The notes under the pieces are model-generated. The model searched no databases and was not told where the DNA came from. It worked only from the letters and a program-made list of their open reading frames with translations. A program made the translations under genes and the position numbers. From Catenulispora sp. GP43 (lineage in GTDB: Bacteria; Actinomycetota; Actinomycetes; Streptomycetales; Catenulisporaceae): DNA of 64,000 nt. How positions within the stretch are numbered: position 1 is the first letter of the stretch; every line of letters begins with the position of its first letter. Location of the stretch: the NCBI RefSeq assembly GCF_041260665.1, contig NZ_JBGCCT010000003.1, positions 124,001-188,000 of the forward strand, written 5' to 3'. Of the stretch, positions 48,467-57,250 are shown piece by piece.

Positions 48467-50149
48467 CTACGGCGTGGTTGTGGTGGAACCGATCTTCTTC
48501 CACACGGGTGTGATCGAGTTGTGGTCAAGTGGGGCGCGACCTCGTGTCGCCGACGGCGCCACTTTCACGGCGATCAGGTAGCGGGCGAGGATCGCGCGTT
48601 TGCCCGCGATGTCGTCGGCCTCCTCCCACTCCTTGATCACTTCTTCGGCGGTGTACTGGGGCGCGGTGGGCAGAGCCTGAGCTTCCACCTTTGCGGCGAG
48701 AGCTTTGATCTCTGCTTCCATCTTCGGCAGGGTCGAGAAGAACGTTTCGTCGGTCACCGTCTCGTCTCCGTCCGAGTAGCCCTGTCGAATAGCGGCTGCC
48801 CGTTGGCGCAGACGGGCCAGCTTCTCGGCCTCGGGGCTATCTGCTGCGATCGGGACCGTTGCTGCCGGGGCCTTGGTACGCGGGGCCTTGCGACGCAGAT
48901 GACGGAACAGCAGATCGGTCACCAGCTCGTCGACGGGCTCGGCCAACCGGTGAATCCCGCCGCAGCCACCTATGGTTCTACCAGGGCACCTGTAGATGAC
49001 TTTGGGCTCGTCAGTTCGCTTGCGCCGGAACAAGGTGCCGATCATGGGAGTACCGCATACGGTTCCGTCCTCGCGGACGTTGGCACAGCGAAGAATTCCG
49101 GAGAGCAGATACTTCTTCGTGGTCGGAATGCCGGGCGGCTTGCCCTCGGCCTTGTCCTTGACCCTGGCGCACAAAACTTCCCAGTCCTTGACGTCCAAGA
49201 TCGGGGTGAGACCGTTCTTGATGTACTCGCCCTGGGGGTCCTTGATCGCGTCGGCTGCCGGGTCCTTGGCGTTCGGCTTGCCTCCGCCGGGCCGCATCAC
49301 CCCCCGGTAGAGCGCAATTCCCGCGATCGTCGGCGACAGCAGCATGGCGCGTACAGACTTCTCATTCCACAGGCCACCCTTGACCGGAGGAACGTCTCCC
49401 TGCTGGAGTGTTGTGGTCGCCACGTGCCACGAACCGGTTTTCAACACGATCGCAGCTGCCTTCTGCGCCGCCTCCTTTTCTTCGGGGATGATTTCTCCAG
49501 CCATAGTCCAGCCGAAGCGGCGTACCAAGCGGGCCTTGCCTTCGACGGCATCCTCAAGCTTGGCGCGCGACACTCGGCGGGCGGTGTCCTCACTGCTCTT
49601 GACCGCCACGGCTGCCATCATCCGGGCCATAGCGCGACCCTCGGAAGTCATCAGGTTGATCTGGCTGGTAATCCCTGTGACCGGACGGTGGGTGTACTCC
49701 ACAATGTCGATCAGGTCTTCCAGATCTCGCGGCTGGCGCAACAACCGGTCCTGATCCACCACGATGATCCCGTCGATCCGACCGTGGTAAAGGTCGTCAA
49801 GCATCTGCCGGAACTCAGGGCGGAACACTCGCCATGCCACCGACCCATCGGGAAGCGTGGTCTTCCGCTTGCGGTAGGCGGACGTGTCGTTCTCGCAGTA
49901 AGTCTTGCCAATCTTCCAGCCGATGTGACCGGCAAAGGTGTGCCCGTCTTCAGTCTGCCTCGTGACACCGCGCTCTTCACCGAACCGGTCGTCGGAGATG
50001 CGCACATACAGACCTGCGTTCTGCGGCTTGAACCCGAAGGTACTGGCGGCGCCGGTGATCAGTGCGGTGGTCTGGCGACGCTCCTCGGACACCGCGCTTG
50101 CCGTGACCCTGCGGCGCCTCTGAGCTGCTGTGTTCTCGGTGTCTGCCAT
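48467..50149 (-). CDS. large serine recombinase (integrase)
   Basis: 560 residues from the ATG at 50149. An N-terminal resolvase domain has the catalytic Ser at about residue 52 in LYVRIS and conserved Arg in DQDRLLRQPRDLEDL. A Recombinase domain follows (GLWNEKSVRAMLLSPTIAGI), then a zinc ribbon with four Cys (LRCANVREDGTVCG and YRCPGRTIGGCGG) and a C-terminal coiled-coil region (DSPEAEKLARLRQRAAAIRQ). It lies at the element end with its start 25 bases from the attR core, the usual int-att arrangement. Confidence 0.97.
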   Translation of the reverse strand: MADTENTAAQRRRRVTASAVSEERRQTTALITGAASTFGFKPQNAGLYVRISDDRFGEERGVTRQTEDGHTFAGHIGWKIGKTYCENDTSAYRKRKTTLPDGSVAWRVFRPEFRQMLDDLYHGRIDGIIVVDQDRLLRQPRDLEDLIDIVEYTHRPVTGITSQINLMTSEGRAMARMMAAVAVKSSEDTARRVSRAKLEDAVEGKARLVRRFGWTMAGEIIPEEKEAAQKAAAIVLKTGSWHVATTTLQQGDVPPVKGGLWNEKSVRAMLLSPTIAGIALYRGVMRPGGGKPNAKDPAADAIKDPQGEYIKNGLTPILDVKDWEVLCARVKDKAEGKPPGIPTTKKYLLSGILRCANVREDGTVCGTPMIGTLFRRKRTDEPKVIYRCPGRTIGGCGGIHRLAEPVDELVTDLLFRHLRRKAPRTKAPAATVPIAADSPEAEKLARLRQRAAAIRQGYSDGDETVTDETFFSTLPKMEAEIKALAAKVEAQALPTAPQYTAEEVIKEWEEADDIAGKRAILARYLIAVKVAPSATRGRAPLDHNSITPVWKKIGSTTTTP

Positions 50150-50155
50150 GCTAAT

Positions 50156-50183
50156 AGTGTACTTCTGTACGTGGGGATGTCCT
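50156..50183 (-). promoter_or_regulatory. int promoter candidate overlapping the att core
   Basis: On the minus strand, AGGACA (50183-50178) and TACACT (50161-50156) with a 16-base spacer. The start site would fall at about the int ATG, giving a leaderless mRNA. The -35 hexamer shares GACA with the crossover core. Confidence 0.5.
50158..50181. repeat. attR core GGGATGTC with left attP arm
   Basis: The core is at 50174-50181. The arm GTACTTCTGTACGTGG at 50158-50173 is the imperfect inverse of CCACGTATGTAAGTAC at the attL end, so the rejoined attP is a long near-palindrome around the core. Confidence 0.88.
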
Positions 50184-50634
50184 CGCGCTCGAAGTGCGCC
50201 ATGGTGCCCGGGCCCTTGGCCGGGATCCACTGGTCGTAGTTCCCGTGGTTCCAGGCCTGGTGCCCGCCGTTCCAGCTGTGGTCCAGGCCGTCCAGGAACT
50301 TCAGGCCGAGGTCCGGCACGCCGGCCGGCCGCCAGGGCAGGATCTCGGTGCCCGAGCCGTCCGCCTGGTGCCAGACCGCCTTGCCGTTCGGCAGCCGCGC
50401 CGGACGCGGGTCGCCGAAGCCGCGCACCCCGCGCAGCGTGCCGAAGTAGTGGTCGAAGCTGCGGTTCTCCTGCATCAGGATCACCACGTGCTCGATGTCC
50501 TTGATGGTGCCGGTCCGGCGGGCGGGCTGCACGGCGGCGGCGCGGGCGATGCTCGCGGTGAGCATCGGCATCGAGGTCGCGGCGGCGGTGCCGCCGGTGA
50601 TCTGGAGGAACCTGCGACGATTCACAGCGCTCAT
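50174..50634 (-). pseudogene. 5' part of the split phosphocholine-specific phospholipase C gene
   Basis: The ATG at 50634 (AAGGAG, 9 bases upstream) starts a Tat signal (NRRRFLQITGG) with cleavage near ARA at about residue 32. The catalytic motif ENRSFDHYFG (about residues 56-65) and GHQAWNHGNYDQWIP follow; host sequence ends at MAHFEREDIP (residue 154). The frame then reads into the element and stops at 50059, adding about 38 foreign residues. With the fragment at 34974-36581 it makes a 686-residue enzyme, normal for PLC_Pc. The exported fragment alone should be inactive. Confidence 0.95.
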
Positions 50635-50731
50635 GGGGGCGGTGCTCCTTGCGGTCATGGGAGGGCTCCCAAAGTGTCCGCAGAGCTCGACGAACACTCA
50701 ACCACCGCAAAGGAAAGACTCGAGGAAGGAC

Positions 50732-51634
50732 CTACGAACCCGCGGGATGATCGTCGCGCAGCCAGGACACGACTCCGACCACATGTCCGACCACGTTCTT
50801 GGTCGGCACGAAGCCCGCGTCGCCGCCCTTCTTCAGGTAGTTCCACGACGAGTCGCCGGAGTGCTCGCGGTTGTCGCCGAGCACCCACAGGTCGCCCTGC
50901 GGCACCGTCACCTTGTAGACGCCGTTGTAGCAGGGCATCCCCTGCTTGCCGTTCATGATGTACGGCTCGTCGAGCGCGACGCCGTTGCGGTACACCGGCC
51001 CGTCCTGCGTCTTGCACTCGATGGTGTCGCCGCCGACACCGATGATCCGCTTGATGAGCAGGTCGTCGTGCTGGTCCGGCAGGATGCCCACGGAGGCCAG
51101 GATGTCCGGCAGGTTGATCGGGCCGCCGGTGCTGCCGGCCGAGCTCATCAGCCAGTTGTGCGGGTCGTGGAAGACGATGACCTGGCCGCGCGCCGGGGCG
51201 CCGCCGACCCAGGAGGACAGCTTGTCGACGAAGACCCGGTCGCCCTTGTACGTCGTCGGCTCCATCGACGGCGAGGGGATGTAGTACATCTGCACCAGGA
51301 AGGTCTTGATCAGCGAGGTCAGCGTGAGCGAGATGACCACGTAGCCGAGGATCTCCAGCCAGGCCGGGATCCGGCGGCGCTTGGCCTGCCTGGTACCGGC
51401 CGCGCGGCGGCCGCCGCCGCGGCTGGGACGCGGCTCCGGCTCCTGCTCGGCGTTCTCGGGACCGGCAGGACCGGCGAGACTGGTGTCGGGGACGGGGACG
51501 GGGTCGTAACCGTTCTGCGCGCTGTAGCTGTACCCGTGCTCGGTGCTGTACCCGTGCTCCGTGCTGTAGCCGTCGCCGAAGGGCGGTTCCGCGGGCTGGG
51601 AGCCCACGGCCGCGTCGGGATCAGTAGCGGCCAC
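50732..51634 (-). CDS. lepB: signal peptidase I
   Basis: 300 residues. A long cytoplasmic N-terminus with Tyr-rich repeats (GYSTEHGYSTEHGYS) precedes one membrane helix (ILGYVVISLTLTSLIKTFLV). The catalytic Ser lies in YIPSPSMEPT, the general-base Lys in DLLIKRIIGVGGD, and the C-terminal box is GDLWVLGDNREHSGDS. It cleaves Sec and Tat signal peptides outside the membrane. It is not in the usual rplS-rnhB setting here. The N-terminal repeat tail is odd and probably regulatory or disordered. Confidence 0.95.
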   Translation of the reverse strand: MAATDPDAAVGSQPAEPPFGDGYSTEHGYSTEHGYSYSAQNGYDPVPVPDTSLAGPAGPENAEQEPEPRPSRGGGRRAAGTRQAKRRRIPAWLEILGYVVISLTLTSLIKTFLVQMYYIPSPSMEPTTYKGDRVFVDKLSSWVGGAPARGQVIVFHDPHNWLMSSAGSTGGPINLPDILASVGILPDQHDDLLIKRIIGVGGDTIECKTQDGPVYRNGVALDEPYIMNGKQGMPCYNGVYKVTVPQGDLWVLGDNREHSGDSSWNYLKKGGDAGFVPTKNVVGHVVGVVSWLRDDHPAGS

Positions 51635-51805
51635 GTGCGCCCCCGTTTCACGTCCTGGGTTATCGGTTCACCTTATGGCCGATCGGCGGGCCAAGGAAGA
51701 GCCATTGGTTCAGTCCACTGGCCGGACGGAGATCGGCCCGGACCGCGTACCAACCATAGAGTGGGCAGGAATGGGGACGATCCAGCCAGGTAACAGGAGG
51801 CTCTT

Positions 51806-54592
51806 GTGTCCGCCGTACCGTCGACCGAGAACGACGACGCAGCCGTAGAGACCCCGACAGAAACACCCGCCCGCACCGCCGACGACGCCGACCTGCGCGC
51901 CGCCATCCGCCGCTTGGGGGACCTGCTGGGCCAGACCCTGGTCCGCCAGCACGGCGCCGAGCTGCTGGAGCAGGTCGAGGCCATCCGCGCGCTGGGCAAG
52001 CAGGGCGCCGACGTGTCCGAGCTGCTCGCCGCGGTGGACCCCGAGCAGGCCATCAAGCTGGTGCGGGCGTTCACCGCCTACTTCAACCTCGCCAACACCG
52101 CCGAGCAGGTCCACCGCGGCCGCGAGCTGGCCGCCACCCGGGCCGCCGAGGGCTCGTGGCTGGGCCAGGCGGTGGACCGGATCCAGGCCGCGGGCCTGGC
52201 CGGGTCGGCCGCCGACGCGGTCTCGCACCTGTCGGTCCGGCCGGTCTTCACCGCGCACCCGACGGAGGCCGCGCGACGCACCGTGCTGGCCAAGCTGCGC
52301 AAGGTGGCCGAGCTGCTGGAGGCGCCGCAGACCGCGTACAACGAGCGGCGGCTGGCCGAGACCGTCGAGCAGCTGTGGCAGACCGACGAGCTGCGGATCA
52401 CCCGGCCCGAGCCGGTGGACGAGGCCCGCAACGCCGTCTACTACCTGGACGAGCTCGCCGCGCACGCCGCCCCGGAGGTGTTGGAGGAGCTGGCCTTCGA
52501 GCTGCGGCGGCTCGGCGTGGAGCTGCCGCTGTCGGCGCGGCCGCTGAGCTTCGGCTCGTGGATCGGCGGCGACCGCGACGGCAACCCGAACGTCACCCCG
52601 CAGATGACCCTGGACGTGCTGGAGCTCCAGCACGAGCACGCGATCCGGACCGCGCTGGCGACCATGGACGCGCTGCGCGACCTGCTGTCCACCTCCGAGC
52701 GGATCGCGGCGCCGACCGAGGCGCTGCGGGCGTCCCTGGACGCCGATCTGGAGGCGCTGCCGGAGATCCCCAACCGCTACAAGCGGCTGAACGCCGAGGA
52801 GCCGTACCGGCTCAAGGCCACCACGATCCGGCAGAAGCTCCTCAACACCCGGACCCGCATCGCCGAGGGGCGCCTGCACGACCCGCGGCGGGACTACCTG
52901 GGCACCTCCGAGCTGCTGCGCGACCTGAGCCTGCTGCGCGACTCGCTGCGCGCGGACCGCGGCGAGCTGATCGCCACCGGGGAGCTGGAGACGGCGATCC
53001 GCACCGTGGCCGCCTTCGGCCTGCACCACGCGGTGCTCGACGTGCGCGAGCACGCCGACGCCCACCACCACGTGCTGGCCCAGCTCTTCGACCGGCTCGG
53101 CGACCAGCCCTGGCGCTACGCCGACCTGCCGCGCGACTACCGGACCCGGCTGCTGGCCAAGGAGCTGGCCTCCTCGCGCCCGCTCTCGCCGCTGGGCCAG
53201 GTGCCGGCCGACACCCTGCTGGACCCCGCCGGGGTGAAGACCTTCGGGGTGTTCACCGCGATCCGCACGGCCTTCGAGAAGTACGGCCCGGACGTCATCG
53301 AGTCCTACATCGTGTCGATGACCCGCGGCGTGGACGACCTGTTCGCCGCGGTGGTGCTGGCCCGCGAGGCCGGCCTGGTGGACGTGCACGCGCACACCGC
53401 GGCCATCGGCTTCGTGCCGCTGCTGGAGACGCCCGAGGAGCTGAAGATCGCCGGGGCGATCCTGGACGAGCTGCTCTCGGACCCCTCCTACGCGGCGATC
53501 GTCGCGGCGCGCGGCGGCGTGCAGGAGGTCATGCTCGGCTACAGCGACTCCAACAAGATGGGCGGGATCTCCACCTCGCAGTGGGAGATCCACCGCGCGC
53601 AGCGCGAGCTGCGGGACACCGCGCTGCGGCACGGCGTCCGCATCCGGCTGTTCCACGGCCGCGGCGGCAGCGTCGGCCGCGGCGGCGGCCCGTCGCACGA
53701 GGCGATCCTGGCCCAACCGTGGGGCACGCTCGACGGCGAGATCAAGGTGACCGAGCAGGGCGAGGTCATCTCCGACAAGTACGCGATCCCGGCCCTGGCG
53801 CGGGAGAACCTGGAACTGACGCTGGCCGCGACCCTGGAGGCCACGGTGCTGCACCGGGCGCCGCGCCAGTCCGCGGAGGACCTGGCGACGTGGTCGGCGA
53901 CCATGGACCGGGTCTCGGCGGCGGGCCAGGAGCGCTACCGGGACCTGGTCGAGCACCCGGACCTGCCGGCGTACTTCTTCGCCTCGACGCCGGTGGACCT
54001 GCTCGGCGACCTGCACCTGGGGTCCCGGCCGTCCCGCCGCCCGGACACCTCGGCCGGCATCGACGGCCTGCGCGCGATCCCGTGGGTGTTCGGCTGGACG
54101 CAGTCGCGGCAGATCGTGCCGGGCTGGTTCGGCGTCGGCACCGGCCTGGCCGCGGTCCGCCAGGACCCGGAGTTCGCCGGCACCGACTGGCAGGACATGT
54201 ACGAGCGCTGGCACTTCTTCCGCAACTTCCTGGGCAACGTCTCGATGACACTGGCCAAGACCGACCTGCGGATCGCCCGGCACTACGTGGAGACCCTGGT
54301 ACCGCGCGAGCTGCACCACTTCTTCGACACCATCACCGAGGAGTACGAGCGCACGGTCGCCGAGGTGCTGCGCATCACCGGCGAGTCCGAACTGCTCGGG
54401 CGCAACGCGACGCTGGCCCGGACGCTGCGGGTCCGCGACATGTACCTGGACCCGATCTCCTACCTGCAGGTCTCGCTGCTCAAGCGGCAGCGCGAGGCGG
54501 CCAAGGCGGGCCGCCCGGTCGACCCGGACCTGGCGCGGGCGCTGCTGCTGTCGGTGAACGGCATCGCCGCCGGCCTGAAGAACACCGGCTGA
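51806..54592 (+). CDS. ppc: phosphoenolpyruvate carboxylase
   Basis: 928 residues from GTG 51806 (AGGAGG, 5 bases upstream). It carboxylates PEP to oxaloacetate (anaplerosis). Motifs are the catalytic His in [28 protein letters not shown], the region [14 protein letters not shown] with the catalytic Lys, [16 protein letters not shown], and the C-terminal [16 protein letters not shown]. The last residues fit the family's NTG end exactly, so it is complete. It is monocistronic with a strong terminator. Confidence 0.98.
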   Translation: MSAVPSTENDDAAVETPTETPARTADDADLRAAIRRLGDLLGQTLVRQHGAELLEQVEAIRALGKQGADVSELLAAVDPEQAIKLVRAFTAYFNLANTAEQVHRGRELAATRAAEGSWLGQAVDRIQAAGLAGSAADAVSHLSVRPVFTAHPTEAARRTVLAKLRKVAELLEAPQTAYNERRLAETVEQLWQTDELRITRPEPVDEARNAVYYLDELAAHAAPEVLEELAFELRRLGVELPLSARPLSFGSWIGGDRDGNPNVTPQMTLDVLELQHEHAIRTALATMDALRDLLSTSERIAAPTEALRASLDADLEALPEIPNRYKRLNAEEPYRLKATTIRQKLLNTRTRIAEGRLHDPRRDYLGTSELLRDLSLLRDSLRADRGELIATGELETAIRTVAAFGLHHAVLDVREHADAHHHVLAQLFDRLGDQPWRYADLPRDYRTRLLAKELASSRPLSPLGQVPADTLLDPAGVKTFGVFTAIRTAFEKYGPDVIESYIVSMTRGVDDLFAAVVLAREAGLVDVHAHTAAIGFVPLLETPEELKIAGAILDELLSDPSYAAIVAARGGVQEVMLGYSDSNKMGGISTSQWEIHRAQRELRDTALRHGVRIRLFHGRGGSVGRGGGPSHEAILAQPWGTLDGEIKVTEQGEVISDKYAIPALARENLELTLAATLEATVLHRAPRQSAEDLATWSATMDRVSAAGQERYRDLVEHPDLPAYFFASTPVDLLGDLHLGSRPSRRPDTSAGIDGLRAIPWVFGWTQSRQIVPGWFGVGTGLAAVRQDPEFAGTDWQDMYERWHFFRNFLGNVSMTLAKTDLRIARHYVETLVPRELHHFFDTITEEYERTVAEVLRITGESELLGRNATLARTLRVRDMYLDPISYLQVSLLKRQREAAKAGRPVDPDLARALLLSVNGIAAGLKNTG

Positions 54593-54610
54593 GCGGTTAC
54601 GCGGAAACGA

Positions 54611-54644
54611 CAGTGGGCGGCGTCTGTACAGACGCCGCCCACTG
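54611..54644 (+). terminator. ppc terminator, 34-bp perfect palindrome
   Basis: CAGTGGGCGGCGTCTGT and its exact complement without spacer, 18 bases after the ppc stop. Confidence 0.9.
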
Positions 54645-54696
54645 TGGTTCTAGAGGTCTCTGATTCTGGAGTTCTGTGAGGCCTATGCGGCCGGTG

Positions 54697-54840
54697 TCAT
54701 CTCACATGCGCCTCGTACCGATCGGCGGTGCCGCTGACCCGGGTCACCCGGCGCTCCCTGCCGCGCTTGAACAGTCCTGACAGGCAGATCCCGCCGACCG
54801 CCGCGGCGATGAAGGCATTCAGGACCATTCCCATCGACAT
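54697..54840 (-). CDS. 47-residue membrane peptide
   Basis: The ATG at 54840 has GGGAG 6 bases upstream. The product begins with a membrane helix (MGMVLNAFIAAAVGGICLSG) followed by a very basic tail (LFKRGRERRVTRVSGTADRY). It lies alone between ppc and the DUF1330 gene on the opposite strand. Size and form recall small inner-membrane regulators. The family is not recognised; the ribosome site and composition support it. Confidence 0.6.
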   Translation of the reverse strand: MSMGMVLNAFIAAAVGGICLSGLFKRGRERRVTRVSGTADRYEAHVR

Positions 54841-54982
54841 CCACAACTCCCAGGTTAAGCACTGTTTTCGGCCCGCCCCGTGATCTAGGAATCTATTACC
54901 TGGCGGGTAATCGCGCCAGGTGTCATCCCCCTGAGAACCTTGATCTCGTCAGCGAATACGACAGCTTGAGGAGACCAGCGAA

Positions 54983-55321
54983 ATGACCGCCTACGCACTG
55001 GCAAGCGTCCGCTCCGTCGAACTCTGCGCGGACATCATCGAGTACCTGGAGCGGATCCAGGGGACCATGGACCCCTTCGGCGGACGCTTCGCCTTCCACG
55101 GCGGCGCGAAGGACGTCGTCGAGGGATCGTGGGACGGGGACATGATCCTCATCGAGTTCCCCACCCTGGAAGCCGTCAAGGCCTGGTGGAACTCGGCGGA
55201 GTACCAGGCCATCAAGCACCTGCGGACCGACCACATGGCCGCCGACATCGTGCTGTTCGACACCCTGCCGCGGGACTACAACGTCGCGGAGACCGCGGCC
55301 AAGCTCGCGACCATTATTTGA
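54983..55321 (+). CDS. DUF1330 (dimeric alpha/beta barrel) protein
   Basis: 112 residues. It has the DUF1330 pattern: MTAYALASVRSV, then PFGGRFAFHGG, DMILIEFPTLEAVKAWWNSA and EYQAIKHLR. Members are ferredoxin-like dimers with unknown activity, related to antibiotic-biosynthesis monooxygenase folds. Its 3' end overlaps the convergent LuxR regulator gene by 8 bases. Confidence 0.9.
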   Translation: MTAYALASVRSVELCADIIEYLERIQGTMDPFGGRFAFHGGAKDVVEGSWDGDMILIEFPTLEAVKAWWNSAEYQAIKHLRTDHMAADIVLFDTLPRDYNVAETAAKLATII

Positions 55322-55970
55322 GCAGGCCGCGCTTGTACGCCTCGGAGACCGCAGCCGCCCGATCGCGGACACCGAGCTTGGCGTACGCGTGCAGCAGGTG
55401 GGTCTTGACCGTGGCCTCACTGATGAACAGAGTGCGGGCGGTCTCACGGTTGGTGGTGCCGGAGGCGACGAGGCGCAGGACTTCCAGTTCACGGTCGGTC
55501 AGCGCCTCGCCGGCGGGCGTGGCGGGAGCCGCCGGCGCCTGGACCCGGGTCATCAGCCGCTGCGCGACCGTCGGCGCCAGCACCGGCTGCCCTTCGGCCG
55601 CGGCACGGACCGCGCGGATGAGGTCCTCGCGCGGCGCGTCCTTGAGCAGATAGCCGGTCGCGCCGGCCTCGATCGCGGGCAGCACGTCGGACTCGGTGTC
55701 ATACGTGGTCAGGACCAGGACCCTGACACCAGGCTGCTCGACCCGCAGCCGCCGGATCGCCTCGACGCCGCCCATGGCCGGCATCCGCAGATCCATCAGC
55801 ACCACATCGGGCCCCAGCTCCGCGGCACGCACCAAGGCCTGTGCCCCGTCGGCGGCCTCGCCGGCCACCTCGAAGCCCTCCTCGCCGTCGAAGACGCCGC
55901 GCAGGCCGTCGCGGACGATCGGATGGTCGTCCACGATCAAGAGGCGGATGAGAGTCACGCGCGCCATCAT
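55314..55970 (-). CDS. LuxR/NarL-family response regulator of an ABC-exporter operon
   Basis: 218 residues from the ATG at 55970; the next in-frame ATG at 55967 is equally possible. The receiver has IRLLIVDDHPIVRDG, the phospho-acceptor in VVLMDLRMPAMGG and the Lys in YLLKDAPRE; the HTH is LTDRELEVLRLVASGTTNRE. It overlaps the kinase stop (ATGATG), and the four genes 55314-59006 are coupled in one operon. It probably controls that operon, as in drug-sensing DesR/LiaR-like systems. Confidence 0.95.
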   Translation of the reverse strand: MMARVTLIRLLIVDDHPIVRDGLRGVFDGEEGFEVAGEAADGAQALVRAAELGPDVVLMDLRMPAMGGVEAIRRLRVEQPGVRVLVLTTYDTESDVLPAIEAGATGYLLKDAPREDLIRAVRAAAEGQPVLAPTVAQRLMTRVQAPAAPATPAGEALTDRELEVLRLVASGTTNRETARTLFISEATVKTHLLHAYAKLGVRDRAAAVSEAYKRGLLK

Positions 55971-57250
55971 CTCGCGGTCGGCACCGCGCCGGGCAACTCG
56001 GGCAGTACTGCCGCTTCTGTCGGTGCGGTCGGTTCTGGCGGTGCGACCGGCACTCCCGCCCCCACCGGCACCACCGGCACCGCCGCGCTGATCGCGGTCC
56101 CGTCCCCCGGCTCGCTCTCGATCGTCAGCGTCCCGCCGACCTGCTTGAGGCGCGAGCGCATCGCGGTCAGCCCGTAGCCGGTCCCGTTCTCCGAGGGCTC
56201 CCCGCCCGGCTCGAAGCCGCGTCCGTCGTCGACCACGTCCAGGACGACCACGTCCGTCGTGTAGGACAGCGTCACCCCGACCCGTCCCGCGCCCGAGTAC
56301 TTCCCGGCATTGGCCAACGCCTCCTGCGCGGCCCGGAACAGCACCACCTCCGCCTCCGGCGGCAGTGCCACCGCGTCCCCGGAGATCTCGACGCGCGCCG
56401 GGATCCCCGCGGTCCGCGACCAGGACGCGGTCAGCTCGGCCAGTGCCTCCGGCAGCTGGGCCACCGTCAGCGGCCCCGGCCGCAGGGCCTGGACCGATCG
56501 GCGCGCCTCGGCCAGGCTCTCGCGGGCCAGTTCCCGGGCCAGTCCCAGGTGGTGCCGCCGCTTGTCCGTGTCGTCCTCGAACCGCTCCGCGACCTCCAGC
56601 TGGCGCACGATGCCGGTCAGCCCCTGCGCGATGGTGTCGTGGATCTCCCCCGCCAGCCGCTGCCGCTCGTCGAGCACGCCGGCCTCCCGGGCCTGGGCGA
56701 CCAGCTGTGCGTGCAGCCCCGCGTTCTCCTCCAGCATCTCGCGCAGCCGCTCGTTGGCCTCGGCCAGTTCGCGCCGGTGCTCCTGCTCCGCCGCACCCCG
56801 GACGGTCAGGGCGCCGGCGATCATCAGGTTCACCGCGAACAGGACGAGATACAGGTAGACGCCGGCGCCGTGGATGTATGCGATGCCGCCCATCTGCGTC
56901 GTCGCCATGGCGGCGGCGGTGCCCGCGATACCCGCCAGCTTCGTCCGGCCCGGGAGGACCATCGCGTGCAGGTATCCGGTGAAACCGAAGAAACCGAAGA
57001 GCGGACTGGTCAGGATCAGGGTCCCCATCAGCGCGAGCAGGACCACGTAGTAGACCGTCGCCCGCAGCACCGGAGGATCCGGGTCCTCCAGCATGGCCAT
57101 GCCGCGCGGCAGCCACAGCGCCACCGCCGCCGAACCCCCGACGACCACGGCGTAGTGCACCGGGGTCCGGGGGCCGACGATCAGGGCCAGGGTCAGGGAG
57201 ATGGCCAGGCCCGCGTACGGGATCCACCTCAGGGCCTTCGCTTCTTCCAT
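55967..57250 (-). CDS. NarL-type sensor histidine kinase of the ABC-exporter operon
   Basis: 427 residues from the ATG at 57250, overlapping the permease stop (TGATG). About five membrane helices fill the first 170 residues (for example YAGLAISLTLALIVGP). A coiled coil (EHRRELAEANERLREMLEEN) leads to the HisKA_3 motif RQRLAGEIHDTIAQGLTGIV and the ATPase domain (FRAAQEALANAGKYSG, GYGLTAM). The C-terminal 40 residues are a Pro/Ala/Val-rich extension not usual for the family. Its partner is the regulator just downstream. Confidence 0.95.
   Translation of the reverse strand: MEEAKALRWIPYAGLAISLTLALIVGPRTPVHYAVVVGGSAAVALWLPRGMAMLEDPDPPVLRATVYYVVLLALMGTLILTSPLFGFFGFTGYLHAMVLPGRTKLAGIAGTAAAMATTQMGGIAYIHGAGVYLYLVLFAVNLMIAGALTVRGAAEQEHRRELAEANERLREMLEENAGLHAQLVAQAREAGVLDERQRLAGEIHDTIAQGLTGIVRQLEVAERFEDDTDKRRHHLGLARELARESLAEARRSVQALRPGPLTVAQLPEALAELTASWSRTAGIPARVEISGDAVALPPEAEVVLFRAAQEALANAGKYSGAGRVGVTLSYTTDVVVLDVVDDGRGFEPGGEPSENGTGYGLTAMRSRLKQVGGTLTIESEPGDGTAISAAVPVVPVGAGVPVAPPEPTAPTEAAVLPELPGAVPTAR

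Larger units (their letters stand above)
36574..50181. mobile_element. AICE-like integrative and conjugative element with serine integrase, inserted in plc
   Basis: The element is bounded by the 8-bp repeat GGGATGTC at 36574-36581 and 50174-50181, exactly 13,600 bp apart. Joining the host flanks across one copy restores plc in frame. It encodes integration (serine recombinase), rolling-circle replication (RepSA-type), transfer (FtsK/TraB-type translocase, Spd-like peptides) and control (GntR) functions. It also carries cargo (class IV aminotransferase and HTH/SUMF1 protein) and many tiny genes. Published AICEs mostly use tyrosine integrases and tRNA targets, so a serine integrase with a protein-coding target is less usual. 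No tyrosine integrase or MerR-type Xis is present. Confidence 0.92.
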
